35,000 nt of DNA from Chrysomallon squamiferum. Lineage: Eukaryota > Mollusca > Gastropoda > Neomphalida > Peltospiridae. Below the pieces are notes generated by a model, which worked only from the letters and a program-made list of their open reading frames with translations, did not search any database and was not told the DNA's origin. Both the position numbers and the translations under genes were made by a program. Location: contig CM022672.1 in the NCBI GenBank assembly GCA_012295275.1, positions 14,430,495 to 14,465,494 on the forward strand, given 5' to 3'. Position 1 is the first letter of the stretch, and the number at the start of each line of letters is the position of its first letter. Shown one piece after another: positions 13,536-23,353 of the stretch.

Positions 13536-13940
13536 CTGGTCACGTGGAAGGAGATCATGTGACCGACCAACTGTATGAATAGCTACATCAACGTACTGTT
13601 TTACTGTTGTAATTAGGCACTGACAACAAGCACAGTCCTTTTAAACTTGTATAGAACAGAGAAGCAATAACCATTAGTTTCTGTTCTACGAAGGTCAGTA
13701 CTAAAAAATAATGAGTTCATTATGTATCCTGAGGTGAGTTAATTCTAGTAAGATAAGTTAAGATTTCTCCCTCCTACTGGGACCTTCGTTAGCATGGGGA
13801 AACATATGGTCATGTGACATGACCATATATGGCAGCTGCTGTCTAGATTTTAGGAGGAAAGAACATTCGCAGAGAGCAAGGATTGCACTCAGGATCTTAG
13901 ATAATTTGTTAGTGAAGATAAGCATTTTTATATTTTAGTA
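13536..13940. repeat. Segment with two palindromes; possible decayed dispersed repeat
   Basis: An imperfect hairpin at about 13536-13568 (TGGTCACGTG versus CATGTGACCGACCA) and a perfect 11-bp palindrome with a 3-base loop at 13804-13828 (ATATGGTCATG / CATGACCATAT) bracket about 240 bp of unique sequence. Downstream, GGATTGCACTCAGGATC (13883-13899) and GATAAGCATTTTT (13917-13929) recall from memory the 3' region of tRNA-derived SINEs in molluscs; this likeness is weak. Confidence 0.25.
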
Positions 13941-14769
13941 ATGATATTTATTTTAATATGTCTACTAAAAATAATAATTAAGATATTATATATTAAAGAT
14001 GAGACAATAATTATATTCTAAGCCATATTACTTCTCATTTTTTCTTGTACGAATCTCCCTACCTAAATATACGTTCGCATATCCTACATACATATGTATA
14101 CCTACAAACACGCACATGCACGTACACACACATACACATACCTCAGACTCCACTACTCCCATTCTAGTGATTTTCTTTTAACAATAATGTCTTTACATAC
14201 ATAGAAACACTCGATAAATTATTCTTGTCGTGTCTTTGTCTCACATTCACCCTTGACAAACATCTGATAACAATAATAATAAAAAAAAAACTTCACCTCA
14301 ACAACGACGTACCCAGATCCCGGCAACGGCAGAATTCCCTGAACGTCAACACAGAAAATCGTTGTCGTAATCCCCCTCCTCGCCACATTGTATGGAAATC
14401 TCTGTCCAGCATTCCATACAAATCCATTAATGACAACGGTAAATCTGAATGGCTAAATGACAACAATGGCGACCATATTGTAAAAAACATCAAAAGAATA
14501 TATATATTTTTTTTTACTCAGTTTGATTGATATAAAAGTAGGAAGGCTTTTTATCTTCGTTGTTGTAATTTTGAGGGTAACCAGAAGATAAAAAAAAATG
14601 TATTATAGGAAGATATGGGATAAATAAATTTTGATACTAACAGATTACAGTTTTGTTTTTGAGTGTCAGCCTTTAATAATGATAAAGAATAAATATATAA
14701 CAGTATTTCTTGTATTTCATATAGAAAATCAAAATTAAAATGTCTGATAAGTGGAGATCCATTTTTGCA

Positions 14770-14772
<3 letters not shown>

Positions 14773-14800
<28 letters not shown>

Positions 14801-14820
14801 TTGAACTACATAAAATAAAA

Positions 14821-14855
<35 letters not shown>

Positions 14856-14970
14856 ACCAAACCAACAAACCAATCAACCAACCAACAAACAAACAAAAAA
14901 TAAATAAACAAAGAGGCAAATAAACAAATGAATAAATAAATAAATTATAAACAAACAAATAAATAAAAAA

Positions 14971-15001
<31 letters not shown>

Positions 15002-15004
15002 ATA

Positions 15005-15050
<46 letters not shown>
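14773..15050. repeat. GT / AAAT / GT compound microsatellite
   Basis: (GT)n at 14773-14801, then AAAT, AAAC and CAAC tetranucleotide arrays through about 15004, then (GT)n at 15006-15050. The two GT runs flank the A-rich tetranucleotide block. Confidence 0.96.
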
Positions 15051-15057
<7 letters not shown>

Positions 15058-15261
15058 TTATATATGTACGCATTAATGGACTTTAATAAGCCGGAACACG
15101 ATCTCTGCTGCAACGTGTGTGGCAAACATGTGCGCTAAGAAATAAAAAAAAATTAAATTAACTTGATGAAGAACGAAATCATTTTCATTCATGTTTTTCT
15201 AAACATAATGTGGTTAGGACGTTGTACAGTAATGACTTAAACAAAATCAGCAGATGCATAA

Positions 15262-15620
15262 ATCGTAATTATACAGTAACAACAATTGTAACAACACCAG
15301 TAATAACAATACATAAATAAATAGCAGTAGTAGTAGTAATAGTAATAGTGGTAGTAGTAGTGGTAGTGGTAGTGCTAGTGCTAGTAGTAGTAGTAGTTGT
15401 AGTAGTAGTAGTAGTAGTAAAAACAACAACAGTAATAATAAATAAAATTAAAAAAATAATAGTGGTAATAATAGTAATAATAACAACAGAACAAATAAAA
15501 TAATAAATAATATAAATAAATAAAAAATAACAATAATAATAACAAAATAACAACAACAATTATACTAAATAATAATAATAAGAACAACAACAACAATATG
15601 AACAACAACGACGACGAAGA
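15262..15620. repeat. AGT/AAT/AAC trinucleotide compound array
   Basis: About 360 bp of interrupted trinucleotides changing from AGT through AAT to AAC and ACG. Leu- or Tyr-rich frames here are not genes. Confidence 0.95.
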
Positions 15621-15865
15621 CAGCATCAACAACGGCAACGCCAACGCTAGATAGACTATTAGACACGGACATATATTTGGAAAATGTGCAGCTAGCGCGC
15701 TGAATTTTTTTTATTACTTTAGAAAACAAAAACTTTTTTCTTCTTGAAAGTGATACGACATTAACCCGAATCTTTTCTGAAATTTCTGATCCGCTCAGTT
15801 ATTTGTTTCTTTTCTTTTCTTTTCTTTTCTTTTCCTCTTCTGTTATTTTTTATTTATTTATATAT

Positions 15866-15998
15866 TTTTTTTTTTTTTTTTTTTTTGTTGTAATAATGAT
15901 CCCCCATTCAAACCTGCCAGTGAAATAATTTAATCCTGTCGTATGTGAAATATGTACGTAATGTCACACAACCATCGAATTCTTTACGTGAATGAGTC

Positions 15999-16032
<34 letters not shown>
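15866..16032. repeat. T-run and (GT)n
   Basis: T-run (15866-15886) preceded by TTTTC pentamers (about 15808-15834), then (GT)n at 16001-16032. The sequence between is unique. Confidence 0.9.
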
Positions 16033-16035
<3 letters not shown>

Positions 16036-16084
16036 CTCTGGAAAGAGTAACACCCTGTCACGCTTGTCACTGCATAATTAGATT

Positions 16085-16330
16085 CAGACTGGACTGACCA
16101 ATCAGCAGTCAGCTCTCAAAAAAACATCAGGGGTGTAGCCAGCAGCCTGTTCCAATTTGCCTGTCAACGTAACGATGGCCACGGTGTCAGCGCCAGTGGA
16201 GAACGCAATAACACGGCGGATAAAGGTGACACCTAAATTATTAGTAAATGGCTTACATAATGAAAATGCAAAAAACTGTGTCACACCGACGAAGGGATTT
16301 ATTATAACAGACAAACAGCGGTTCTGACAT
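16085..16330. promoter_or_regulatory. Repeat-free complex island, candidate conserved noncoding element
   Basis: About 245 bp of balanced-composition sequence between a GT array and an ATA array. It holds homeodomain-like (AAATTATTAG) and octamer-like (AAAATGCAAA) words, GGCGGATAAAGGTGACACC, and GGGATTTATTATAACA. A minus-strand open frame covers it (16102-16314), but it has no recognised domain and no splice context. Lying about 4.7 kb downstream of Tlx, it could be a 3' enhancer; conservation was not tested. Confidence 0.3.
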
Positions 16331-16447
16331 TTCTGTTTAGAAGTGAATGTAGGTAACAGATGTCTTGCTGTTCTACGATTTCATCTCATTTCTTTCTTTA
16401 AAAAAAAACTTTTTAAGGGATAAGATTGTATGTCAGAGCAAGACTGA

Positions 16448-16521
16448 ATAATAATAATAATAATAATAATAATGATGATGATGATGATGATGATGATGAT
16501 AATAAATAAATAGATAAATAA
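16448..16521. repeat. ATA/ATG trinucleotide and AAAT array
   Basis: (ATA)n passes into (ATG)n and then short AAAT units. Confidence 0.93.
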
Positions 16522-16986
16522 AAAGAATTTATATATATTTAACCTATGTCTAATGTTGGTGTTTGTACGGACTAATACGTTGGGGTGGGGTGGGGGGTTA
16601 GGAAGCACCGGTCCGGAAAATGCAAAAATCTGGGAAATCACGAAATGTAAATATTAACCCGAAGCATTAAACTTTACCACACATAACAACATAATATATT
16701 AATATCATAACGTAAGAACAATACATGGACATAAAAACAATGTAAACAAATGTCATACAAAAGTGTATGTTAAGAAAAATGTACGAAAAATGTAGCCTAG
16801 TTTGGGATGTGTAGGTCAGGATGGGTTATGAACGCAAAAGTAAAAATCTACTCTTACCTTGATGGAAAGTGGGTTGAGAAAGAGCTGCTGTAATCACTGA
16901 GTTGGACTCTTAATAGAAACCAGAGGTAAGCTTTCGAGTGGGTAAGGGCTGTAGTTTTGTTATTTTTTTTCAGATTTGGTCCTGAA

Positions 16987-16989
<3 letters not shown>

Positions 16990-17019
<30 letters not shown>
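16990..17019. repeat. (AT)n microsatellite
   Basis: 30 bp of alternating AT, followed by CACA/CATA-rich imperfect repeats to about 17150. Confidence 0.93.
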
Positions 17020-17025
<6 letters not shown>

Positions 17026-17289
17026 GTACCCAAACGCACACAGATAGACATTATCTATACCTGTATGTATTACAGACACGCACACATACCCAACCACACA
17101 GGTACATACATGCACGTACATATTAAATACATACTTACATATCTGTATCAGAATTAAAATACAGCACTCGAAATTGAATGTTTATCTTACGAACTGCGAT
17201 GATTAGTGAATGGTGAGAAAATAGTTTATACATCTGTAACGTTTTTATTTCACTCTTAGTCATTCTGAGTAATGTATTGTTAAAGATAT

Positions 17290-17344
<55 letters not shown>
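17290..17344. repeat. (AAT)n microsatellite
   Basis: 55 bp of pure AAT units. Confidence 0.97.
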
Positions 17345-17345
<1 letters not shown>

Positions 17346-17880
17346 TCTTAAAGGGAAGAGATCGTTTTTCGATGGAACTTAATGTGAATAGAGTTACTTC
17401 CCTTGAACTAGAACTTTGGATTGCTATTGATCAAAAACAATTCTCAAAAGTTTTTCTCATTAAAAAGTAGCTACATTTATTTATTTATTTTATATTTTTT
17501 ATTTTTTGGTACAAACTAGTTCCATTCTGGCTGTTTAATAAATCTACTCTTTCAGACAACTTTTACATATAGAAAAAAATTAAATTATCGTTTTCGAAAA
17601 TCTTCCAATACGGCCTAGACAATAACAAAATAATCTGTCATTTATTCAGGTTTCAACAACTATAGCTGTTGGTGATTTTCTTTGTCTATAATTTAGACCT
17701 ACTCCAAGATCCTCATTAACAATTTTCTTATAACAGCAACAGGAAATTCAATATCTTTAAATCGGCGAAAAGAAAACAAATCCCTTAAATTCCCACAAGC
17801 AATTAGAAACAAGCAGTTAGCTTTAATGAAGTTCATCATAATCACCATAACGACAGTAATAAAATAGATACGTAAGTACG

Positions 17881-17946
17881 TAAACAAACAAACAAACAAA
17901 CAAACAAACAAGAAAACAGACAAATAAATAAATAAATAAATAAATA
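17881..17946. repeat. (AAAC)n and (AAAT)n arrays
   Basis: Two adjacent tetranucleotide arrays differing by one base per unit. Confidence 0.93.
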
Positions 17947-18133
17947 TTAACATCATCAAAATAAAAGAAAAAATAGACATACCTTTTGTTTGATAAAGTC
18001 ATTATATAAACAAACAAAACTCTCTTCTGGTTTTACAGTTATATATTTATCATCATCATCATCATCATTACTACTGCTACTTATACTTATGGAAACTAAG
18101 TAAATAAAATTGTTGATTTATTTTGATGACATG

Positions 18134-18236
18134 TCTCCAGTAACAACAGTTTGACGTCATAAACACACAACGACACTTTATATATATATATCTGTAGTAA
18201 GGCAATTGTTGTGACGTCATGACAATAGTAACTGGA
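18134..18236. promoter_or_regulatory. Paired CRE octamers in an imperfect inverted repeat
   Basis: Two perfect CRE/ATF octamers TGACGTCA lie at 18152-18159 and 18212-18219, exactly 60 bp apart, flanked outside by CCAGTAACAACAG and, inverted, CCAGTTACTATTG. A (TA)n run sits between them. CREB/ATF binding is known for this octamer; use in vivo is inference. Confidence 0.3.
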
Positions 18237-18537
18237 TTACTAGATCTTTGAGGTCAACTTTTATTTGAAGGTAAGAGGAAATAAGATTTGTATCATTCAA
18301 TAAAACAGAAATATAAAGATTTAAATCTAACATTTATTAACAGGTTGTCGTAAGTGTTTGTTCCATTTTATTCCTTACTTGCGCATAAAAGGTGTGTTTG
18401 TACGTATGTATGCATGTATTTTCGTTACACATTATATTGCATTTGAATACTTTTGTTCTATTCTCGATTATCTAATACATTCTTCACTCAGCTTTCGATT
18501 TGAATATTTAATTTAGATCGTCGACTGTCACACGTAT

Positions 18538-18577
18538 ACACACACACACACACAGACACACTCACCCAGACACACAC

Positions 18578-18623
<46 letters not shown>
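18538..18623. repeat. (CA)n microsatellite with interruptions
   Basis: CA dinucleotides interrupted near 18553-18582, pure from 18582 to 18623. Confidence 0.96.
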
Positions 18624-18624
<1 letters not shown>

Positions 18625-18887
18625 CGAAGCACCTTTTTTGTTTGTTTGTTTTTTTTTTAAAGAAAAGAAAAAAAAGAAAATCCTCCACAAAAAAAAGAAA
18701 AAAAACACAACAAATAAACATCACACATGTGTAGTCTATCATTAAGCCACTCTTATTTAAACTCATTTTGTTCTGTCTTTGCCTACGATGCTTCAACGAA
18801 GACCAAAAATAAACACACGAACTTCAAGAGAATGTTTTTAATTCGGTGTCATTTAATATGTATTTCGTTCATTTAATTTAATTTACA

Positions 18888-19318
18888 GCCGAGTAATTTC
18901 TCCAAAAGCTGACCGGGATTCGTCGCTTCTTTGATCAACTTCACTGTAATCAGTGCCGCTAATCGATTTTTAACTGGACCAGATAAGACACAAAGTTAGC
19001 GGTTCGTTGCGGGATTTTCTCGCTGACCATATGGCACGTTATCAACCGCTGAGGCGTTTATCATCAGCTTTTGGGCCGCAACTGTTAATGACGAAAATAT
19101 AAACACTGTCTCAAACTTTAGATAAGAGAACTTATCGCTAAGATCTTCAAATGCGGAGAATGTTCCAGACTCTAAATAATTAAAGGCAGGTTTGAGAACC
19201 CTGATGACAGACAGCAGAGTGGATCGAGTGTTTACATCTCCGTTTCGCAAAAACTTACACTGAGAAAGTTCTCACAGCGCGACAGTCGGAGAATTCAGAG
19301 AATTTCAAAACAAAACCT
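18888..19318. promoter_or_regulatory. 430-bp complex island, candidate conserved noncoding element downstream of Tlx
   Basis: The longest repeat-free, CpG-containing block in the intergenic region, with abrupt edges into microsatellite DNA (ACT repeats begin at 19320). Visible words include CTAATCGATTTTTAA, several GATA-type sites (AGATAAGA, TTATCA twice, CTTATCGC), TTTGATCAA and AACCGCTGAGG. A minus-strand frame (18996-19250) is open but shows no known domain. Its position 1.7-2.1 kb beyond the Tlx stop fits a 3' enhancer; conservation was not tested. Confidence 0.35.
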
Positions 19319-19319
19319 G

Positions 19320-19735
19320 ACTACTACTGCTACGACTTCTATTATTATTATTATTATTACCACTACTAATACTGTTACATCTGCAGCAACAACAACAACT
19401 GCTACTACTTATGAACAAAAACAACAACAACCACTATCACTACCAATAATAATGCTACTACTACTGTTACGACCACTACTATATACAGCAACCACCACCA
19501 CCACCACTACTACTACTACCACTACTACTATGACCACAACTACTAATACTACCACTATTATTTCTAATACTACTACTATCACCACAACCGTTTACTACTA
19601 CTATTATTACTATTTCTACAACTGCTATAACTAATGCTACTACTACTGATTGTTATTTCTACTACTGCTTCTGCTGCTATTGCTACTACCACTGCTACCA
19701 CTACTACTAATACTACTATTACTACCTATTGCATC
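19320..19735. repeat. ACT/ACC trinucleotide array, degenerate
   Basis: More than 400 bp of interrupted ACT, ACC, AAC and GCT units. Thr-rich frames across it are not genes. Confidence 0.95.
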
Positions 19736-19879
19736 AGTTCTGCTTCTGCTAAGCTGATATTATTAAATCGAATCCTAATACTTCGATTTCTGTTACTCTG
19801 CTATTGCTTTGATTACCAGTGTGCAGCAGCTACCACTACATCATTAGTGTTAGTTGTTTTCTGCTACGTTTTCTGTCAT

Positions 19880-19968
19880 CACTATTATTACTACTGTTGT
19901 TGCTGCTACTAAGACTATTAGTACTGCTAGCACTAATACTAGTAATGATGATGATGATGATGACGATG

Positions 19969-20018
<50 letters not shown>

Positions 20019-20060
20019 TGATGTGATGATGATAATAACTACAACAACAACATCAATAAT
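19880..20060. repeat. TTA/CTA, ATG and AAT arrays
   Basis: Continuation of the trinucleotide region after a short unique gap, with pure (AAT)n at about 19970-20018. Confidence 0.94.
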
Positions 20061-20205
20061 AGGAGTAACACAGTTTCAACACAGGTCAAAGTATATATAT
20101 TTAAAATGTAATTTTTATTATCAATAAAAAATATATCAATTTGTAATTCAAATTACTTGGAATATATCATGACATATATATTATACTGTTTCTTTCTTTT
20201 CTTTT

Positions 20206-20292
20206 TTAAAAGAAGAAGAAAAAGAAGAAGAAGAAGAAGAAAAAACATATTCCTAAAGGAAAATCGAGTATAACTATTTTAATGAAGAATGC

Positions 20293-20318
<26 letters not shown>
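20206..20318. repeat. (GAA)n and A-run
   Basis: GAA/AAG array (20210-20243) and a 26-base A-run (20293-20318). Confidence 0.92.
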
Positions 20319-20323
<5 letters not shown>

Positions 20324-20417
20324 AATTTGTTTTTCTTTTTTCATTCTGTAATGTACTTTTATACTGAAAATAATTGAAAAACGATTCAAGGTTATGCTGT
20401 ACAGTTGCAGAGTTGTA

Positions 20418-20423
20418 TTTATT
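20418..20423 (-). terminator. Tlx: Possible polyadenylation signal for Tlx
   Basis: First AATAAA on the minus strand after the Tlx stop, about 610 bp downstream. The DNA is AT-rich, so a chance match is quite possible. Confidence 0.3.
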
Positions 20424-20689
20424 AGCATTTTGAAATAGTTCACTAACGAATTAAACAGATGTTTACTGTTTTTAGAAGTGAGATACTGAGAGTATGGCAG
20501 AAAAGTAAAAAAATTGTGTTTAAAGAAGTAGATGCATATATGACGGAGAGGAAAGGACATAAAGAATAAATAACAGAGGCGTAAAAGAAAACAAACATTC
20601 AGAACAGTAACAACATGGTATTGTTTTGGAACTGGAGTACTGGATAGAAAAACAGACAGCTAGATAGTCATAAATGTATATGTGAGTCT

Positions 20690-20713
20690 GTGTGTGTGTG
20701 TGTGTGTGTGTGT
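20690..20713. repeat. (GT)n microsatellite
   Basis: Short pure GT run, probably within the Tlx 3' UTR on the opposite strand. A T-run lies at 20932-20949. Confidence 0.9.
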
Positions 20714-21032
20714 ATGTTGTGTGCGCGCGCACGCTTAGAAGATGAAGAAAGGGAGATACAGAAAAAAAGAAGAAGATGAGGACTGAACGGATAAAACACT
20801 GATATTACTTATCTGATGATAAATAATATGCAAAATATAACAGCTGTCACTATAATAATTATTTATATTCATTCTATACAAAATCACAACATCACAATCT
20901 TCACTGTCACATTTCCAAACATCCCACGTAGGTTTTTTTTTTTTTTTTTCGTTTCAGAAAGCTTTATATGTGAATGTTCATCTTCACGTAATTCTTAACG
21001 GATGTCATCGTGTGCGCAGGAACGGAAGTGAA

Positions 21033-21219
21033 CTATCCGGCGTTTCGCGCCGACTCGTCAACCCACGGCTGTAGGTTCTGCAGAGCGTTCAGTGACGTGT
21101 TGCTAAGACACAGCGGGTCCCGGATGTCGTAGACTGTCTTGCTGGCCTCCGCTTGCAGACTGAGCATCAGTCGATTGGAGGCCTGTCTTTCCGCTTCCCT
21201 TTCTTCCGCGGTTTGTCGT
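21033..21219 (-). CDS. Tlx: Tlx exon 3: post-homeodomain C-terminus
   Basis: Acceptor CATTTATCAG; the first base completes the Arg split from exon 2. It reads [22 protein letters not shown], a basic and glutamate-rich helix conserved directly after the Tlx homeodomain, then [19 protein letters not shown], which is diagnostic of the Tlx family. It ends VDESARNAG and TAG. There are 61 residues after the split codon, and the extreme C-terminus is unlike the vertebrate proteins. Confidence 0.96.
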
Positions 21220-21698
21220 CTGATAAATGAGCAAACGTCACAAATCATAAAAATATTATGTTATAAGAGCTATTTTGTGAATTAATAATACAAACAATAG
21301 TCTATATAAAAACAAATAACGGCACACACTGTATACGTATACAGTAATCAATAAGTCAGTCTTTTTCCTTTTATGGTTAAATTGCGTTTAGAATTAAGAA
21401 GATTAAATAGTTTTATTGTGCACGTCCTATTTCGACTACACTCCAGTCTTTTAATAATATCAAAGCATGAGAAAACGTGTGGGCTGCAATTTTTACTTTT
21501 TATTTCATGACATATTTTTTTTTAGAAACATTAAAGTACGCATAATTCTGAATAAATCATTGCAAAAATTCCATGTGAAAAAGATAAAAAATAACTAAAA
21601 TGTATAAAAATAGTATTTAGGTGGGTTTTTTTTCTTACATCACAGGTATACTTTATTCAGAATTATTATTACTACTATCATTATTGGGTTTTTGGGTG

Positions 21699-21752
<54 letters not shown>

Positions 21753-21930
21753 TACTATTATTATTCTTGCTGTAATTGTTGTTATTACTGTTGTTACTTT
21801 CATTGTTATTATTATTATTATTATCATCATTATTTTTATTATTATTATTATTCAGATTTTATTATAACAATCGTTGTCATCATCATCATCATTATCATCA
21901 TGATAATCATTATCATAACGCTCATCGTCA

Positions 21931-21967
<37 letters not shown>

Positions 21968-22015
21968 TTATTATTACTACTACTACTATTACTACATACA
22001 CGCAAAGCTCGTTAC
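21220..22015 (-). other. Tlx: Tlx intron 2
   Basis: GTAACG...ATTTATCAG on the minus strand, 796 bp. The 5' part of the intron (21690-22000) is almost wholly ATT/ATC repeat; the rest (21250-21640) is plain AT-rich sequence without recognisable features. Confidence 0.93.
21690..22000. repeat. ATT/ATC/ACT trinucleotide array in Tlx intron 2
   Basis: About 310 bp of interrupted trinucleotides ending 15 bp from the Tlx exon 2 donor. The Tyr/Ile/Leu-rich plus-strand frames here are artefacts of the repeat. Confidence 0.95.
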
Positions 22016-22232
22016 CTCCATTTTGTTCTTCTGTTTTGGAACCAGGTTTTCACCTGCGCGTCTGTCATTTTCAAACCTTTGGCGAGTGACGACCTTTCAG
22101 CTGAAGCCAGGTACTTTTGTCTGTGAAATCTCTTTTCTAATTCCATAATCTGAAGTCTTGAGAATGAGGTTCTGGGCTTTTTTCTCTTGGGTGGGGTTCT
22201 GTTTTGATATGGGTGACCTATTCTGCGCACGA
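22016..22232 (-). CDS. Tlx: Tlx exon 2: homeodomain
   Basis: Acceptor TTTTTCATTTCAG; donor GGAG|GTAACG splits an Arg codon. It carries the Tlx signature [13 protein letters not shown] and nearly the whole homeodomain. Helix 3 reads [15 protein letters not shown], with invariant W48, F49, N51 and R53. Position 47 is Thr rather than the usual Ile/Val, the hallmark of the Tlx/Hox11 class that alters base preference. [11 protein letters not shown] and KMTDAQ are also family-typical. Differences from vertebrate Tlx include Met at position 14 and Ser-Ser at positions 32-33. Confidence 0.98.
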
Positions 22233-22503
22233 CTGAAATGAAAAAGTCTGTTTGATTTGACCATACTGTTTCGTGATCGTAGAATAAATAAATAAATAAT
22301 TTATTTTTTAATATTTTGATAAGTGGGTCTGAAAATGTTAGTATACGGAGACCTACGGAACAAAAATCAAAAAGTCGATATAATGTTTTCTAAAAATATC
22401 AATTAATTTGTTTATATTACATATAATGATTTATACAATCGCTGATGTTCGTATAATTTTATTGTGTAATAATTTTATATAATTTGTTGTATTTTATAAA
22501 ATT

Positions 22504-22520
22504 ATTCTGAACAGTAATTA

Positions 22521-22574
<54 letters not shown>

Positions 22575-22649
22575 TGAACAGTAATTACGATATATATATA
22601 TATATGTATGTATTGTAATGACTGTTCAAAATAGGTTTATAAAATGCAT
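22504..22649. repeat. AT-rich hairpin cluster with repeated TGAACAGTAATTAC
   Basis: ATTCTGAACAGTAATTACGA occurs at 22504-22523 and again at 22571-22590, separated by (AT)n. An inverted copy with one mismatch (GTAATGACTGTTCA) lies at 22615-22628, so the second and third copies form a hairpin around a TA-rich loop. Confidence 0.8.
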
Positions 22650-22693
22650 ATGTATGGATGTTTGTATATATATATATATATATAGATAGATAT

Positions 22694-23063
22694 ATGAATA
22701 TGATTATCTCTATAATTTTCTATATTATTAAAAACTGAGATCAGATTTATAAGATTTTAAGATCTGGTGTTTCTTTACACACACACACACACACACACAC
22801 ATGTTTATATATATATATATGTGCATGATGAATGTATGTATGTGTATATTTATATATATTTATGCATTTTATAAAACTATTTTGAACATAAAATGCATAT
22901 GTATATACACACACAGACATATAAATGTATATAGATATATATATATAAGCATGTGTCTGTGTGTATATAATTATACAAATAAACAAACACCAGATCTTAA
23001 AATCTTATAAATCTGATTTCAGTTTTTAATAATATAGAATATTATAGAGATAATCATATTCAT
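22694..23063. mobile_element. Foldback-like inverted repeat, 79-bp arms (possible MITE)
   Basis: Arms at 22694-22772 and 22985-23063 are reverse complements with only a few mismatches. The outer ends read ATGAATATGATTATCTC and its complement, and the inner ends GATCTGGTGTTT and AAACACCAGATC. The 212-bp interior is CA, TA and GTAT microsatellite DNA. There is no coding capacity and no convincing target-site duplication. It could be a non-autonomous foldback element or a palindromic duplication; it lies inside Tlx intron 1. Confidence 0.6.
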
Positions 23064-23274
23064 CAATACCTAGCTGAAAAATATATCTTAAATAATATTT
23101 ATTTATTTATTTTAAACTACTCCTTTCTTTCTTTTTTATTTATTTACTTACTTATTTATATATTTATTTATTTACTTAGTGACTTATTTATATAATTTCT
23201 TACTAACTTACTTATAATTTTATTAATTTACATATTTTTTTATCATGAACTAACTAATGAAAATAATTTTTTTA

Positions 23275-23297
23275 TTAATTAATTAATTAATTAATTA

Positions 23298-23352
<55 letters not shown>
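23275..23352. repeat. (AATT)n and (ATT)n arrays
   Basis: About 26 bp of AATT followed by about 54 bp of pure ATT. The preceding 23095-23275 is degenerate TTTA/CTTA repeat. Confidence 0.95.

Positions 23353-23353
<1 letters not shown>

Noticed and set aside
16582-16598. G-rich stretch as a G-quadruplex
   Set aside because: Only three separated G-runs are present (GGGG, GGGG, GGGGGG), one short of the usual four-run pattern.
18996-19250. 84-codon minus-strand frame in the 18.9-kb island
   Set aside because: No recognised domain, no partner exon and dense factor-site words; coding status would need substitution-pattern evidence.
19452-20127. Thr-, Leu- and Ile-rich frames
   Set aside because: Products of ACT/ATT/AAT trinucleotide arrays.
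21621-22148. 175-codon plus-strand Tyr/Ile-rich frame overlapping Tlx exon 2
   Set aside because: Mostly ATT repeat and antisense to the well-supported homeobox exon.
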